64,000 nt of DNA from Lachnospiraceae bacterium (GTDB taxonomy: Bacteria > Bacillota > Clostridia > Lachnospirales > Lachnospiraceae), in assembly GCA_017396555.1 (NCBI GenBank), contig JAFQLS010000044.1, positions 1 to 64,000 on the forward strand, in the 5' to 3' direction. Of the stretch, positions 1 through 8,594 are shown piece after piece (position 1 is the stretch's first letter; every line of letters starts with the position of its first letter). The translations under genes and the position numbers were made by a program. Under the pieces are notes generated by a model. That model was not told where the DNA came from, did not search any database, and saw only the letters and a list, made by a program, of their open reading frames with translations.

Positions 1-20
1 AGTAAATTTTATTAATTTTC

Positions 21-1304
21 TCATAGTATACCCTCCATATATTCATATATAGTTTTTGCAACATCTACTCTTTCTTGTTGTGCAGCCGGACTTTGATCTG
101 CTGGAATTTCTATTTTAAGCATAAATTCTGTTGTATAATCTCTAAGGTTATTTTCTTCTTCTACGTCTTTCCATGCAGAATTAATAAGACCACCTTCTCC
201 TATTTCATCTCTAAATGTTGCAAATTGTACATTAATATTTCCCACTCCCGAATCCATATCTTTTGCAATATTTAACAGATTATCTTTTCTTGATGATAGA
301 GTCCACTGCATAATTCCAAAGCCTTTTGCATCATAAGTTTGATAATCGTAATCTAAATCAATCAAATCATTATCTTCACCTGTGTCCTGCAAATTAGATT
401 CCGAAAATCCTCCTTCCTTATACCAATTAGCCATTACCGCCGAAGCTAATTTATCACTAAATCCCATTCCTTCTTTTAAAAACACCCACGATTTTGCAAA
501 ATTAACTTTTTGAATACTATACAGTACGCCTAATTCTTCCATTGCATCATCTGTTTTCTCACTATTCAAAACTTCTTTATACTTAATATGTATATTTTTT
601 ATTTGACCTACAGTTTTTTTCAAATCACTAATATCAAATTCCTTATTATATACCCTACAAAAATTTTCCATAGCCTTTAATATATTGCCTGGTGCAGAAT
701 TTGCTTCTACCGATTTTTCATCCACATTTAAATCACTTTTGCTGTTATAGAATCCCAAATCACTTAAACGCTTTTTTAAGTTTGGATAACCACTTATTTC
801 ATCATTTATTTCTCTTAACTTATTAACAACCTCCACTCCATATGGATCATATTTATTCATTCCTACAAATTTTCTAAAATTATCAAATGCACCAACAAAA
901 TTACTATCAACTTTATCATCAAATCCCAAATTCACCAAAGCTTGCTCTACTTCTTTTTGTGCATCCGTTCCCATATGAAGTAAATACGCATACGGCGTTG
1001 TACACGCCGACGGTGTAGTACATGATGACGGCGTAGTACATGATGACGGCGTTACACACGCCGATGGTGTTGTGCAACTTACAACTGTCTTTGCTGTCGA
1101 TGATGCACTCCCATATACCAGGGTTGTGCTTGATGTTATATTTGCGGTAGCTGATGATGATTTTGCAACTACACTTGTAGTCCTTGCTCCTGCACTTGTA
1201 CTTGATGTAGTATTACTACCTATTGTACCTGTGCTTGTACTTGCAGCCAAAGAACTTGTTACTGGATATAACGTAGTTGTGCTGCCAACTGTGTTTACTG
1301 TCAT
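21..1304 (-). CDS. Phage-tail-type lysozyme with Ser/Thr/Cys repeat region
   Basis: 427 aa. The C-terminal part (about residues 268-395) matches the phage tail lysozyme fold: a likely catalytic Glu297 in NWYKEGGFS and the motif GFGIMQWT at 328-335, so it probably cleaves peptidoglycan glycan strands. Residues 116-163 and 177-221 look like two degenerate peptidoglycan-binding modules. Residues 1-74 are a Ser/Thr/Ala-rich low-complexity stretch, and 75-104 hold five hexapeptides of the form S-[S/A]-C-[T/V]-T-P. No signal peptide or membrane segment is visible, so export would need a non-Sec route or lysis. The start has a clear GGGAGG site. It is the last gene of an operon with a glycosyltransferase, which suggests (inference) that the repeat region is glycosylated. 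The true role could be an endolysin-like, tailocin-like or development protein. Confidence 0.75.
   Translation of the reverse strand: MTVNTVGSTTTLYPVTSSLAASTSTGTIGSNTTSSTSAGARTTSVVAKSSSATANITSSTTLVYGSASSTAKTVVSCTTPSACVTPSSCTTPSSCTTPSACTTPYAYLLHMGTDAQKEVEQALVNLGFDDKVDSNFVGAFDNFRKFVGMNKYDPYGVEVVNKLREINDEISGYPNLKKRLSDLGFYNSKSDLNVDEKSVEANSAPGNILKAMENFCRVYNKEFDISDLKKTVGQIKNIHIKYKEVLNSEKTDDAMEELGVLYSIQKVNFAKSWVFLKEGMGFSDKLASAVMANWYKEGGFSESNLQDTGEDNDLIDLDYDYQTYDAKGFGIMQWTLSSRKDNLLNIAKDMDSGVGNINVQFATFRDEIGEGGLINSAWKDVEEENNLRDYTTEFMLKIEIPADQSPAAQQERVDVAKTIYEYMEGIL
993..1082 (-). repeat. Five tandem 18-bp repeats encoding S-[S/A]-C-[T/V]-T-P
   Basis: Five in-frame 18-bp units inside the lysozyme gene, each giving one Cys flanked by Ser/Ala and Thr-Thr-Pro or Val-Thr-Pro. 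The units are visibly richer in G+C than the rest of the gene, with many cgccgacgg-like runs, which suggests recent tandem expansion or a different origin from the lysozyme part. Confidence 0.85.
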
Positions 1305-1345
1305 TCTTTTGTCCTCCCTTTATTATATCTCTATTTATTACTAAA

Positions 1346-1984
1346 TCAAACTTTATAATCAAACATTATCATTTTTCTATTTAAATGTCTCTTTATAACC
1401 AAATAGTCTTTTATAACGCATCTGCCATCCAGATATATCCTAACCTGCCACATGCCTTCTACTGTGTTTATACTCATACCACTTACTCGATTACCAAATA
1501 CTATCTCCATACATGAAGAATATATATCCAATTCTCCAATCACACATTCCTCAAGATAATGTATTCTTCCATCCGGCTGAAATAATATATATGTTAGAGC
1601 GTGTAGATTACTAACTTTTAAAAGCTTCACACCAACACGTATATCAACATACTTATCATATATAAAGTCCTTTCTACACTTGCCATCTAAAATATAATAA
1701 TCCTCTATTTTTACATCATTACAAATCTCATTACTATTATTTGGTACAGACCAGATTTCACCATTTTCATCCTGTATATACTCTAAAGCCCTAAAATCAT
1801 TCAAGCGAATATTTCCATTTACTACATACTTATATCTGATAATATCCTTTTCACTCTCGCAATACCAAACATCCCTAACTTCATCATAAATCATCATACG
1901 AAACATTTGCTTCTTATCTATACCATAGGATAATAACTGCACATCCTCTATTCCATAGAAACTCTCTTCAAACTCGTATCTCAT
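1346..1984 (-). CDS. Uncharacterised two-domain beta-rich protein
   Basis: 212 aa with no signal peptide or membrane segment. The first half (about 1-95) has the alternating aromatic/charged pattern of an E-set or CBM48-like domain, with YKYVVNG followed by a DENGEIW turn. The second half (about 105-212) is also predicted beta-rich, with the segment YILFQPDGRIHYLEE. It lies two bases after the glycosyltransferase stop and 42 bp before the lysozyme gene, so it is almost certainly co-transcribed. A carbohydrate-recognition or accessory role for the glycosyltransferase is inference from the E-set look and the operon. I do not recognise a precise family. Confidence 0.6.
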   Translation of the reverse strand: MRYEFEESFYGIEDVQLLSYGIDKKQMFRMMIYDEVRDVWYCESEKDIIRYKYVVNGNIRLNDFRALEYIQDENGEIWSVPNNSNEICNDVKIEDYYILDGKCRKDFIYDKYVDIRVGVKLLKVSNLHALTYILFQPDGRIHYLEECVIGELDIYSSCMEIVFGNRVSGMSINTVEGMWQVRIYLDGRCVIKDYLVIKRHLNRKMIMFDYKV

Positions 1985-1986
1985 AA

Positions 1987-3093
1987 TTATTTATCCTCTA
2001 AAATACTACTCCATAATTTCTCGTATTCGCTTACCATGACATTAGCGGAGAACCTGTCCATATTATTCATTAATATGTCCTGTTGTCTCTTTACTTCATC
2101 ATTACTATCACTGATAAAATTATTTATCTTCTCTGCTAATTTACCGCTATTATATGGATTATACTTATACTTGTAGCCCTCTAATATTTCATCTAAGCCA
2201 CCATTATTTGAACTAATCACGGGCAATCCCCTTTGCATTGCTTCCAATGCAACATATCCAAATGGTTCATATAGCGATGGCACAATTAGCGCGTCTAGTG
2301 AATCTAGGAAATTCTCTTTTCTTTCTCCCACACACCACCCATAGAATTTAACTCTATCTTGCATTCCTGCGCCTTCTATATATGCCAAAATTTTCTCCAG
2401 ATACAAATCATCGTTTTTAGGACAGGCTATTCGTAACTCAGCATCAATATTTTTAAATTCCCTAACACATTCAAGAATACCTTTTCTATAATCCATTCTT
2501 CCAATATATCCGAATATTTTCCTACTATTTTCGTAGTTAGTATTTAATTTGCTGTGTCTTTTGTATGTTATCCCATCATATATAACAACTATTTTTTCTT
2601 CATACTCGGGATACATAGATGATAACTTCATCTTTTCTGCCTTTGATACGCATACAAGCACATCTGATATATCACATAGTCTTTCGAATTTTTCGCGTAT
2701 ATCATAATGACCTCCAAACGGGTCATCTTTAGGTGGTGGCTCTGGTGTAGGTACAGAATGCATAACGTATACAATTTTCTTATTTTTAATAATATCCTCG
2801 GTAAGACAGAACGCCAATTCAAAAAATTGAACAACCAATATATCACATTTAAGAGCATCTAACTTATACGCTTCATCTCTGTTCATTATCAATATATCCC
2901 TTTGTTCCATGAAATCTGTAGCATAAAAATCCTGCACCTGTCCATCAAGGTTCATATATACAAATCCTGTATCAGAATTCCTATATCTATACATCTCATT
3001 CATATATGTACCTGCTCCTCCGACCAGACATTTTCCAAGTTCGTTATTAATATGTACCACTTTGTAATTATTGCTGAAATTTAAATTAAACAT
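1987..3093 (-). CDS. Family 4 glycosyltransferase (GT-B fold)
   Basis: 368 aa. The N-terminal domain has AGTYMNEMYRY near the start, typical of the GT4 acceptor domain. The C-terminal donor domain carries GYIGRMDYRKGI at about 190 and the EPFGYVALEAMQRGLPVIS motif with the paired glutamates of the EX7E signature. It should transfer a sugar from a nucleotide-activated donor; the acceptor is unknown. The start has a GAAGGA site and overlaps the end of the upstream small gene by 13 bp, which implies translational coupling. The neighbouring Ser/Thr/Cys repeat protein is a natural candidate acceptor (inference). Confidence 0.85.
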   Translation of the reverse strand: MFNLNFSNNYKVVHINNELGKCLVGGAGTYMNEMYRYRNSDTGFVYMNLDGQVQDFYATDFMEQRDILIMNRDEAYKLDALKCDILVVQFFELAFCLTEDIIKNKKIVYVMHSVPTPEPPPKDDPFGGHYDIREKFERLCDISDVLVCVSKAEKMKLSSMYPEYEEKIVVIYDGITYKRHSKLNTNYENSRKIFGYIGRMDYRKGILECVREFKNIDAELRIACPKNDDLYLEKILAYIEGAGMQDRVKFYGWCVGERKENFLDSLDALIVPSLYEPFGYVALEAMQRGLPVISSNNGGLDEILEGYKYKYNPYNSGKLAEKINNFISDSNDEVKRQQDILMNNMDRFSANVMVSEYEKLWSSILEDK

Positions 3094-3326
3094 ATATCCT
3101 TCTCGTCCCCTAATATAATATTGGTTTTTCTGATATTATAAAGTTCCTTTTCTCCTTCACACCTAACAAATGCAACGGGTAATACATTAATATCTGAATA
3201 ACTGCATTGTTCCCAAAAATTAAGAATAAAATAGCCCTGTTCATTTTCTGGTATATAGATATTATCAGTTGACATAACCTTTGTACCTTTTACTAAAAAG
3301 ACCTGATTTTTATTTATACGTATCAT
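3081..3326 (-). CDS. Small uncharacterised protein opening the glycosyltransferase operon
   Basis: 81 aa, taking the ATG at 3326, which has an AGGAG site 8 bases upstream. A longer reading frame to 3419 exists, but its extra N-terminus has no ribosome binding site and unlikely composition. The protein is short, soluble, with a predicted beta-rich core and the phrase IPENEQGYFILNFWEQ. It is the first gene after the LytTR-type promoter and overlaps the glycosyltransferase start. Function unknown. Confidence 0.6.
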   Translation of the reverse strand: MIRINKNQVFLVKGTKVMSTDNIYIPENEQGYFILNFWEQCSYSDINVLPVAFVRCEGEKELYNIRKTNIILGDEKDICLI

Positions 3327-3474
3327 TCTTATTTCTCCTAATTTGTAATTATCTTTGACTGTATGTATTACTAACCTATAAGCTTTCAAAATAGAACTCC
3401 AATGCTTGCGCAGTAACATCTGAGTTCAGTTTAATAAAATGTCTTTTAAGATAATAAAGGCATTTTATACCAAA

Positions 3475-3502
3475 ATGATACATAAATCTCTTAACTTTTC
3501 AA
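3475..3502 (-). promoter_or_regulatory. Predicted promoter of the glycosyltransferase/lysozyme operon
   Basis: On the minus strand, TTGAAA (3502-3497), a 16-base spacer and TATCAT (3480-3475). It lies about 150 bp upstream of the first gene and 10 bp downstream of the tandem LytTR-type site, the usual position for an activator of this class. Confidence 0.5.
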
Positions 3503-3512
3503 TCCAATTTCG

Positions 3513-3542
3513 ATGAACGTAGGCAATTTTTCGATAAACGTA
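3513..3542 (-). promoter_or_regulatory. Tandem LytTR-type binding site
   Basis: On the minus strand, TACGTTTAT (3542-3534) and TACGTTCAT (3521-3513) are separated by exactly 12 bp. Both match the consensus [TA][AC][CA]GTTN[AG][TG] known for LytTR/AgrA-family regulators, including the 12-13 bp spacing of direct repeats. No LytTR regulator is encoded in this window, so control would come from elsewhere in the genome. Confidence 0.6.
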
Positions 3543-3644
3543 GTGATGTGTGTCGTTATTATTATTTCAAATAATCGTACATCCACTATTGTTATATCAT
3601 ATTTTATAAATATACCTCTTTTGTTTGTCAGATTTTTTTACCCC

Positions 3645-3679
3645 AAAAAAAGATGCAACTATTATCCGTCACATCTTTT
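3645..3679 (-). terminator. Rho-independent terminator of tcdA
   Basis: Minus-strand hairpin with arms AAAGATG and CATCTTT followed by a run of seven T, 27 bp after the tcdA stop. Confidence 0.6.
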
Positions 3680-3705
3680 CTATACATTCCTTATATACAT
3701 TACGA

Positions 3706-4410
3706 TTATTTTATTATATCCTTCACTACCTCCGAGGCAATTATTAATCCTACCACTGATGGAACAAATGCTATAGAGCCAGGAATAACCTTTCCTTTAT
3801 CTCCTATAATATTCCGACTTAGCTTTCTAGGTTCTTCTTTTGAATACACTACCTTTAGTTTCTTTATTCCCCTATTTTTTAATTCTCTACGCATTACCTT
3901 AGCAAGAGGACACACAGAAGTCTTGTATATATCCGCCACTTCAAATTCTGCCGGATTAAGCTTATTACCTGCTCCCATACTGCTTATTATAGGTACACCT
4001 GCTTCACCAGCCTGTACCACTAATTGTATCTTTGCCGTTACAGTATCAACCGCATCTACCACATATGTGTACTCACTAAAGTCAAATTCATTCTTCGTTT
4101 CAGGAAGAAAGAAACATTTATGAACCTCAACATTACAATCCGGATTAATGCTATGAATTCTCTCCTTCATTACATCTACCTTGTCACGTCCAATAGCATC
4201 TCTTGTAGCTATTATCTGCCTATTAAGATTACTTTCACATACATCATCATTATCTATAAGCACCAGAGAGCCTACTCCACTTCTTACAAGAGCTTCCACA
4301 GTATATCCACCCACTCCGCCTATGCCAAATACTGCCACCTTAGCGTTAGCAAGCTTCTTCATACCATCCTCGCCAATAAGTAATTCTGTTCTTGAAAATT
4401 GTTCTGTCAT
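3706..4410 (-). CDS. tcdA: tRNA threonylcarbamoyladenosine dehydratase (TcdA/CsdL family)
   Basis: 234 aa, E1/ThiF-MoeB superfamily. The ATP-binding glycine loop is GIGGVGGYTVEALVRSG (about 30-46), followed by LIDNDDVCESNLNRQI, the adenylation signature. TcdA uses ATP to cyclise t6A37 to ct6A in ANN-decoding tRNAs. Length fits the family (230-270 aa) and it lacks the ubiquitin-like-protein partners of ThiF. The start has a GGAG site. It stands alone between two terminators. Confidence 0.85.
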   Translation of the reverse strand: MTEQFSRTELLIGEDGMKKLANAKVAVFGIGGVGGYTVEALVRSGVGSLVLIDNDDVCESNLNRQIIATRDAIGRDKVDVMKERIHSINPDCNVEVHKCFFLPETKNEFDFSEYTYVVDAVDTVTAKIQLVVQAGEAGVPIISSMGAGNKLNPAEFEVADIYKTSVCPLAKVMRRELKNRGIKKLKVVYSKEEPRKLSRNIIGDKGKVIPGSIAFVPSVVGLIIASEVVKDIIK

Positions 4411-4436
4411 CTTAATACTCCTAACTGTATATTCAG

Positions 4437-4475
4437 AAAAAGTCGATTACAGAAACCTCCATAACCGACTTTTAA
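4437..4475 (-). terminator. Terminator after ddh
   Basis: Minus-strand hairpin of AAAAGTCGGTTA and TAATCGACTTTT with one mismatch, ending in a short T run, right after the ddh stop. Confidence 0.6.
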
Positions 4476-4483
4476 ATTCTACA

Positions 4484-5464
4484 TTATAGCAAATGTGCTC
4501 TTAGCTCTGCGCCATCTACTGAACTAAGATATGCTGGTGCAATATCAAATACTGTCTTACATCCATATACACCCTCATTACTTAATCTGTATACCGCTCT
4601 TGCATAAGCAACAATAACAGATGCTGTAAATTCAGGGTTAGAATCAAGCTTTAAGCTATATTCGATAACATGCTTATGTTCACCATTCCAGCCTGTAACA
4701 CCTGTTCTAAACACAAATCCACCATGTGGAATTCCACTGTGATTAGCCTTTAACTCTTCCTCAGAAATGAAATGAACTACTGTATTATAATCTGCAAAAT
4801 AATTTGGCATGTTCTTGATTGTCTCTTCAATCTTAGCAAGGTCTGCACCTTCCTCTGCTACTACGAAACACTCTCTAAGATGCTTCTGTCTTGTAGTAAG
4901 CTCCGGATTAGAACCACTTCTTACAGCCTCCAAAGCATCCTCCATAGGAATTGTATACTGCTTACCATCCTTTACACCTTCAACTCTTCTGATTGCATCA
5001 GAATGTCCCTGGCTTACGCCTTTACCCCAGAATGTATAATCATTTCCCTGTGGCAAAATAGCATTTGCGTATAATCTGTTAAGTGAAAACATACCAGGAT
5101 CCCAACCACTTGAAATAATAGCTGTGTGATTACTCTCTTTAGCTGTCTTATCAACATTTTCAAAATGCTCCGGTATTCTTGCATGCGTGTCAAAGCTGTC
5201 AATTACATTAAAGTATTTAGCATATTCCGGTGTCTGCTCCGGAAGATCAGTAGCACTTCCTCCACAAAGAATAAGTACATCAATATCATCCTTATAATTT
5301 AAAATATCATCTATAGAATATACAGGCACACCTTCCGTCAAAATGTTTACTGTATCTGGTTTTCTTCTTGTAAATACGGCTACAAGCTCCATATCAGGAT
5401 TCTGCTTAATAGCACATTCAATACCTCTACCGAGATTACCATAACCTAAGATTCCTATTCTCAT
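4484..5464 (-). CDS. ddh: meso-Diaminopimelate D-dehydrogenase
   Basis: 326 aa, exactly the usual family length. The N-terminus MRIGILGYGNLGRGI is the NADPH-binding Rossmann loop. The enzyme converts L-tetrahydrodipicolinate to meso-diaminopimelate in one step, supplying lysine and peptidoglycan. I chose the ATG at 5464 because AGAGG lies 7-8 bases upstream; an in-frame ATG six codons earlier lacks a site. Single-gene unit with its own terminator. Confidence 0.9.
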   Translation of the reverse strand: MRIGILGYGNLGRGIECAIKQNPDMELVAVFTRRKPDTVNILTEGVPVYSIDDILNYKDDIDVLILCGGSATDLPEQTPEYAKYFNVIDSFDTHARIPEHFENVDKTAKESNHTAIISSGWDPGMFSLNRLYANAILPQGNDYTFWGKGVSQGHSDAIRRVEGVKDGKQYTIPMEDALEAVRSGSNPELTTRQKHLRECFVVAEEGADLAKIEETIKNMPNYFADYNTVVHFISEEELKANHSGIPHGGFVFRTGVTGWNGEHKHVIEYSLKLDSNPEFTASVIVAYARAVYRLSNEGVYGCKTVFDIAPAYLSSVDGAELRAHLL

Positions 5465-5550
5465 ATTCTCAACCTCTTTCATATATTATAAAAACAAAAT
5501 TTATTATAGCACAACTGTTTGACATTGCAATATTTTTTATTTGTTCTTTT

Positions 5551-5602
5551 AAAAAAAGAGGCTATAACCTAACGAATTTAATCGTTATAGCAACAGCCTC
5601 TG
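5551..5602 (-). terminator. Terminator after the coat-like protein gene
   Basis: Minus-strand two-part hairpin: outer arms GAGGCT and AGCCTC, inner TAACGA/TCGTTA, then a run of seven T. Confidence 0.7.
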
Positions 5603-5611
5603 GTCTACATT

Positions 5612-6061
5612 TTAAGCCATACCATTTACAACTTTATATTTATATAGCATTTCTGCATGATTCTGTTCTTCAATCTGAATATCAGCAAGGAGCTTTCTTA
5701 TTCTTGTATCCCCAAATAAAAATACCTTGTTGTCATATTCATGAGAAACCATTTTCTCTGTACCGATACAATCTGTTGCAAGAAAACAATCCGCCTTCTT
5801 ATCTTCTGATTCAGATGTATACGTAGCAGTTGGTGCATAATCTCTTCCACTTGTATCATTGCAATCACACTCCGGAACATTTCCGGCTAAAACCTGACTA
5901 AGCGAATCATAATGCTTTTGTTCACTCTGTTTTAAACGGTTAAATAAATCCTTAAGAACATTATCCTTAGCTTCATTTGCATACTTCTCATACTTCTGCA
6001 TGCATGACTGTTCCTGTGTTTGTAAATCCTTAATTGTGTCAATTTCTTTTTGCTGTAACAT
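5612..6061 (-). CDS. Ferritin-fold spore coat-like protein (CotF type)
   Basis: 149 aa. Two helical halves, about 1-60 (QTQEQSCMQKYEKYANEA, LFNRLKQSEQKHYDSL) and 95-149 (RIRKLLADIQIEEQNHAEML), are joined by a Cys/Asp-rich linker with CDCND. The pattern of Glu/His pairs is that of CotF/ferritin-like proteins common in spore-forming Clostridia. A coat or stress role is likely; metal binding is possible but not shown. Good GGAGG start, single gene with its own terminator. Confidence 0.65.
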   Translation of the reverse strand: MLQQKEIDTIKDLQTQEQSCMQKYEKYANEAKDNVLKDLFNRLKQSEQKHYDSLSQVLAGNVPECDCNDTSGRDYAPTATYTSESEDKKADCFLATDCIGTEKMVSHEYDNKVFLFGDTRIRKLLADIQIEEQNHAEMLYKYKVVNGMA

Positions 6062-6114
6062 AATAAACCTCCAAAAATAGTTATAATAATCTAGTATTAC
6101 AACTATTTTCTATT

Positions 6115-6447
6115 TTATACAAAATTACGCAAAAAGAATAATGCTCCCTCAGCCAACTCCTGTTTCATATCATACCAGATAATAAGCATAATTGTAAATC
6201 CACCCATCAAAGACACTAAATTTACTGCCAACGCAATATTAGATACGAGCGATACATCTTTGCGCCCCTCCAATGTATTAGGTATTGACACAAGAGAAAG
6301 TATTGTACCAACCACAGCTACAATGAGTCCAACATAATTAAAGCAAAACAAAGGGTATGAAGCAATGCCCACTATCAGTGCTACAATCGCAAGATTTCTT
6401 CCCTTTTTTCTAACCTTTTTAGTATCTTCTATTTTATTTTCTTCCAT
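6115..6447 (-). CDS. Small membrane protein, unknown
   Basis: 110 aa, starting at the ATG at 6447, one base after the pncB stop, so it is translationally coupled to pncB. A charged N-terminus (MEENKIEDTKKVRKKGR) is followed by three hydrophobic segments at about 18-40, 42-58 and 70-92. No family recognised. A longer frame back to 6696 is only the shadow of pncB. Confidence 0.6.
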   Translation of the reverse strand: MEENKIEDTKKVRKKGRNLAIVALIVGIASYPLFCFNYVGLIVAVVGTILSLVSIPNTLEGRKDVSLVSNIALAVNLVSLMGGFTIMLIIWYDMKQELAEGALFFLRNFV

Positions 6448-6448
6448 T

Positions 6449-7915
6449 TTATTTTCTTTCCTTTCTGCCCACATAATAATTATCAAGTAAGCCTTTCTTA
6501 ACATCATAAAGCTTATCCGAAAGATCCACATACACCTTATTAGGATTAACCAGACGCCTTGTTTCATCCCACAGTGTATCAAGTTCCTTTCTACAATATT
6601 CCTTAATTTCCATAACACTTGGTGTTTCGTATACACATACACCTCTCTCGAATACAGGCACCATAATTTCTCTGACTGTGTATGTTCCACCTTCAAGCAA
6701 GGTCTTCTTCCAAGTTTCTATAGGGTCAAAAATCAATAAATCTTCATTTTCATTAAATGTCTCGCCTTCAAGTGCAATAATATCTGCAAGAATCTTTCCA
6801 TTTTCTTTATCATACATACGAAATACTGTTTTATTACCGGGATTTGTAATTTTAACTGTATTCTCAGATAATTTAATCTTTGGAACGAATTCCTTCTTTT
6901 CTTCATTCCATATTGCAGCAAGCTTATATACACCACCAAATGCCGGACAATCCTTAGAAGTAATAAGGTTTGTTCCTACACCCCATGAAGTAATTTTCGC
7001 CCCCTGAGCCTTAAGTGTATCAATAAGATATTCATCAAGGTCACTTGATGCAGAAATAACAGCATCTTCAAAGCCTGCTTCATCCAACATTTTTCTTGCT
7101 TTTTTAGAAAGATATGCAAGATCTCCACTATCTAGTCTTATACCATAGAAGGTAAGAGGAATTCCGGCTTCTCGCATTTCTTTAAATACCCTTATCGCAT
7201 TTGGAACTCCTGAACGCAAGGTATCATATGTGTCAACAAGTAAAATACAAGCACTAGGATAAAGGTCTGCATATTTTTTAAATGCTGTATACTCATCAGG
7301 GAAACTCATAATCCAGCTATGTGCATGTGTACCCTTAACAGGGACATCAAACGTCTGACCTGCCAACACATTTGAAGTTCCTATACAGCCACCAATCATC
7401 GCCGCTCTTGCACCATAAATACCCGCATCAGGTCCCTGAGCACGTCTAAGACCAAATTCCATTACTCCATCACCACCCGCAACATATACAACTCTTGATG
7501 CTTTAGTTGCTATTAAAGACTGATGATTAATGATATTAAGGATTGCTGTCTCAACTAGCTGTGCCTCCATAATTGGAGCAACAACCTTTACAAATGGTTC
7601 CATCGGAAACATAACCGTTCCTTCCGGAATGGCATAAATATTTCCCGTAAAATGAAATGAGCTAAGATAATCTAAAAAATCTTCATCAAAGATTCCAAGT
7701 CCTCTAAGGTAAGCAATATCATCATACGAAAACTTAAGATTTTTTATATACTCAATCACCTGCTCAAGACCTGCAGCAATGGCATATCCACCGTCATTTG
7801 GATTCTTACGGTGAAATGCATCAAAAACAACAATTTCATTTGAATTATTTTTAAAATATCCCTGCATCATTGTTAACTCATATAAATCGGTTAATAAAGT
7901 TAAACTTCTAGCCAT
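6449..7915 (-). CDS. pncB: Nicotinate phosphoribosyltransferase
   Basis: 488 aa, full length for the bacterial family. It converts nicotinate and PRPP to nicotinate mononucleotide in NAD salvage. Visible signatures are LTDLYELTMMQGYF at the N-terminus, RRAQGPDAG, the loop GTHAHSWIMSF with the autophosphorylated-type His, and DSGDLAYLSKKARKMLD for the phosphoribosyl site. It is the first gene of a two-gene unit with the small membrane protein and is divergent from the VanY-type gene. Confidence 0.93.
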   Translation of the reverse strand: MARSLTLLTDLYELTMMQGYFKNNSNEIVVFDAFHRKNPNDGGYAIAAGLEQVIEYIKNLKFSYDDIAYLRGLGIFDEDFLDYLSSFHFTGNIYAIPEGTVMFPMEPFVKVVAPIMEAQLVETAILNIINHQSLIATKASRVVYVAGGDGVMEFGLRRAQGPDAGIYGARAAMIGGCIGTSNVLAGQTFDVPVKGTHAHSWIMSFPDEYTAFKKYADLYPSACILLVDTYDTLRSGVPNAIRVFKEMREAGIPLTFYGIRLDSGDLAYLSKKARKMLDEAGFEDAVISASSDLDEYLIDTLKAQGAKITSWGVGTNLITSKDCPAFGGVYKLAAIWNEEKKEFVPKIKLSENTVKITNPGNKTVFRMYDKENGKILADIIALEGETFNENEDLLIFDPIETWKKTLLEGGTYTVREIMVPVFERGVCVYETPSVMEIKEYCRKELDTLWDETRRLVNPNKVYVDLSDKLYDVKKGLLDNYYVGRKERK

Positions 7916-8043
7916 TTGTAAAACACCATCCTTTTTTTACACTATTAGATTGATTATACCACTATAAATGTATTTTACAAGTGTCATCATTCCATAAAAT
8001 CAAACATAAACTATATATTAATTCCACTTTTGCGAGGTTCTTT

Positions 8044-8571
8044 ATGGATAACAGACATTATCTGGTTGATAAATATCATCCTCTGCCAGAGGACTATGTA
8101 CCATACGATTTGGATATTGCTCCAATCCCATTTACCTGTACCATTGACTCACCAAAGCATCTGATGTGCAGAACTGTATTTGATTCTCTTTCAAAAATGC
8201 ATAGTGACAGTCTAAAAGCGGGACTTAGTATATATGGCATTTCCGGCTATCGTTCTTATTACAGGCAACAGGAAATATATCTCGAAAGCGTTATTAAGAA
8301 AGGGCTTGCTCACACATTAAAATACATTGCTGCACCAGGCACCAGTGAGCATCAGACAGGGCTCGCGCTTGATGTAAGCTGTCCTAGAGTAGATTACGAG
8401 CTTGTAGAAGAATTTGCACTAACTCCGGAGGGAATATGGCTAAAAGAAAATGCCCCAAAATATGGCTTCATCATATCCTATCCCGAAAACTCATATGAAA
8501 AAACAGGTTACGCATATGAGCCATGGCACTTATTTTTTCCTTGTAAAAATTCCGGTTATTATGTATACTGA
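8044..8571 (+). CDS. D-alanyl-D-alanine carboxypeptidase, VanY/M15B family
   Basis: 175 aa from the ATG at 8044, which has GAGG six bases upstream; a GTG start at 7981 would add 21 residues but lacks a site. The zinc-site motifs of M15B peptidases are present: SEHQTGLALDV (SxHxxGxAxD) and EPWHLFF (ExxWH type), plus GYRSYYRQQEIY. The enzyme should trim the terminal D-Ala from peptidoglycan stem peptides. No signal peptide or membrane anchor is visible, which is unusual for an extracytoplasmic enzyme. It is followed 23 bp later by plsC. Confidence 0.8.
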   Translation: MDNRHYLVDKYHPLPEDYVPYDLDIAPIPFTCTIDSPKHLMCRTVFDSLSKMHSDSLKAGLSIYGISGYRSYYRQQEIYLESVIKKGLAHTLKYIAAPGTSEHQTGLALDVSCPRVDYELVEEFALTPEGIWLKENAPKYGFIISYPENSYEKTGYAYEPWHLFFPCKNSGYYVY

Positions 8572-8594
8572 AATCTGAATGGAGGTTTGTTCCT

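Noticed and set aside
3513..3776. Plus-strand 87-codon frame
   Set aside because: No ribosome site; it runs over the LytTR-type site and the tcdA terminator and into tcdA in antisense.
6448..6696. N-terminal extension of the small membrane protein after pncB
   Set aside because: It lies wholly inside pncB in another frame; the ATG at 6447 right after the pncB stop is a better start.
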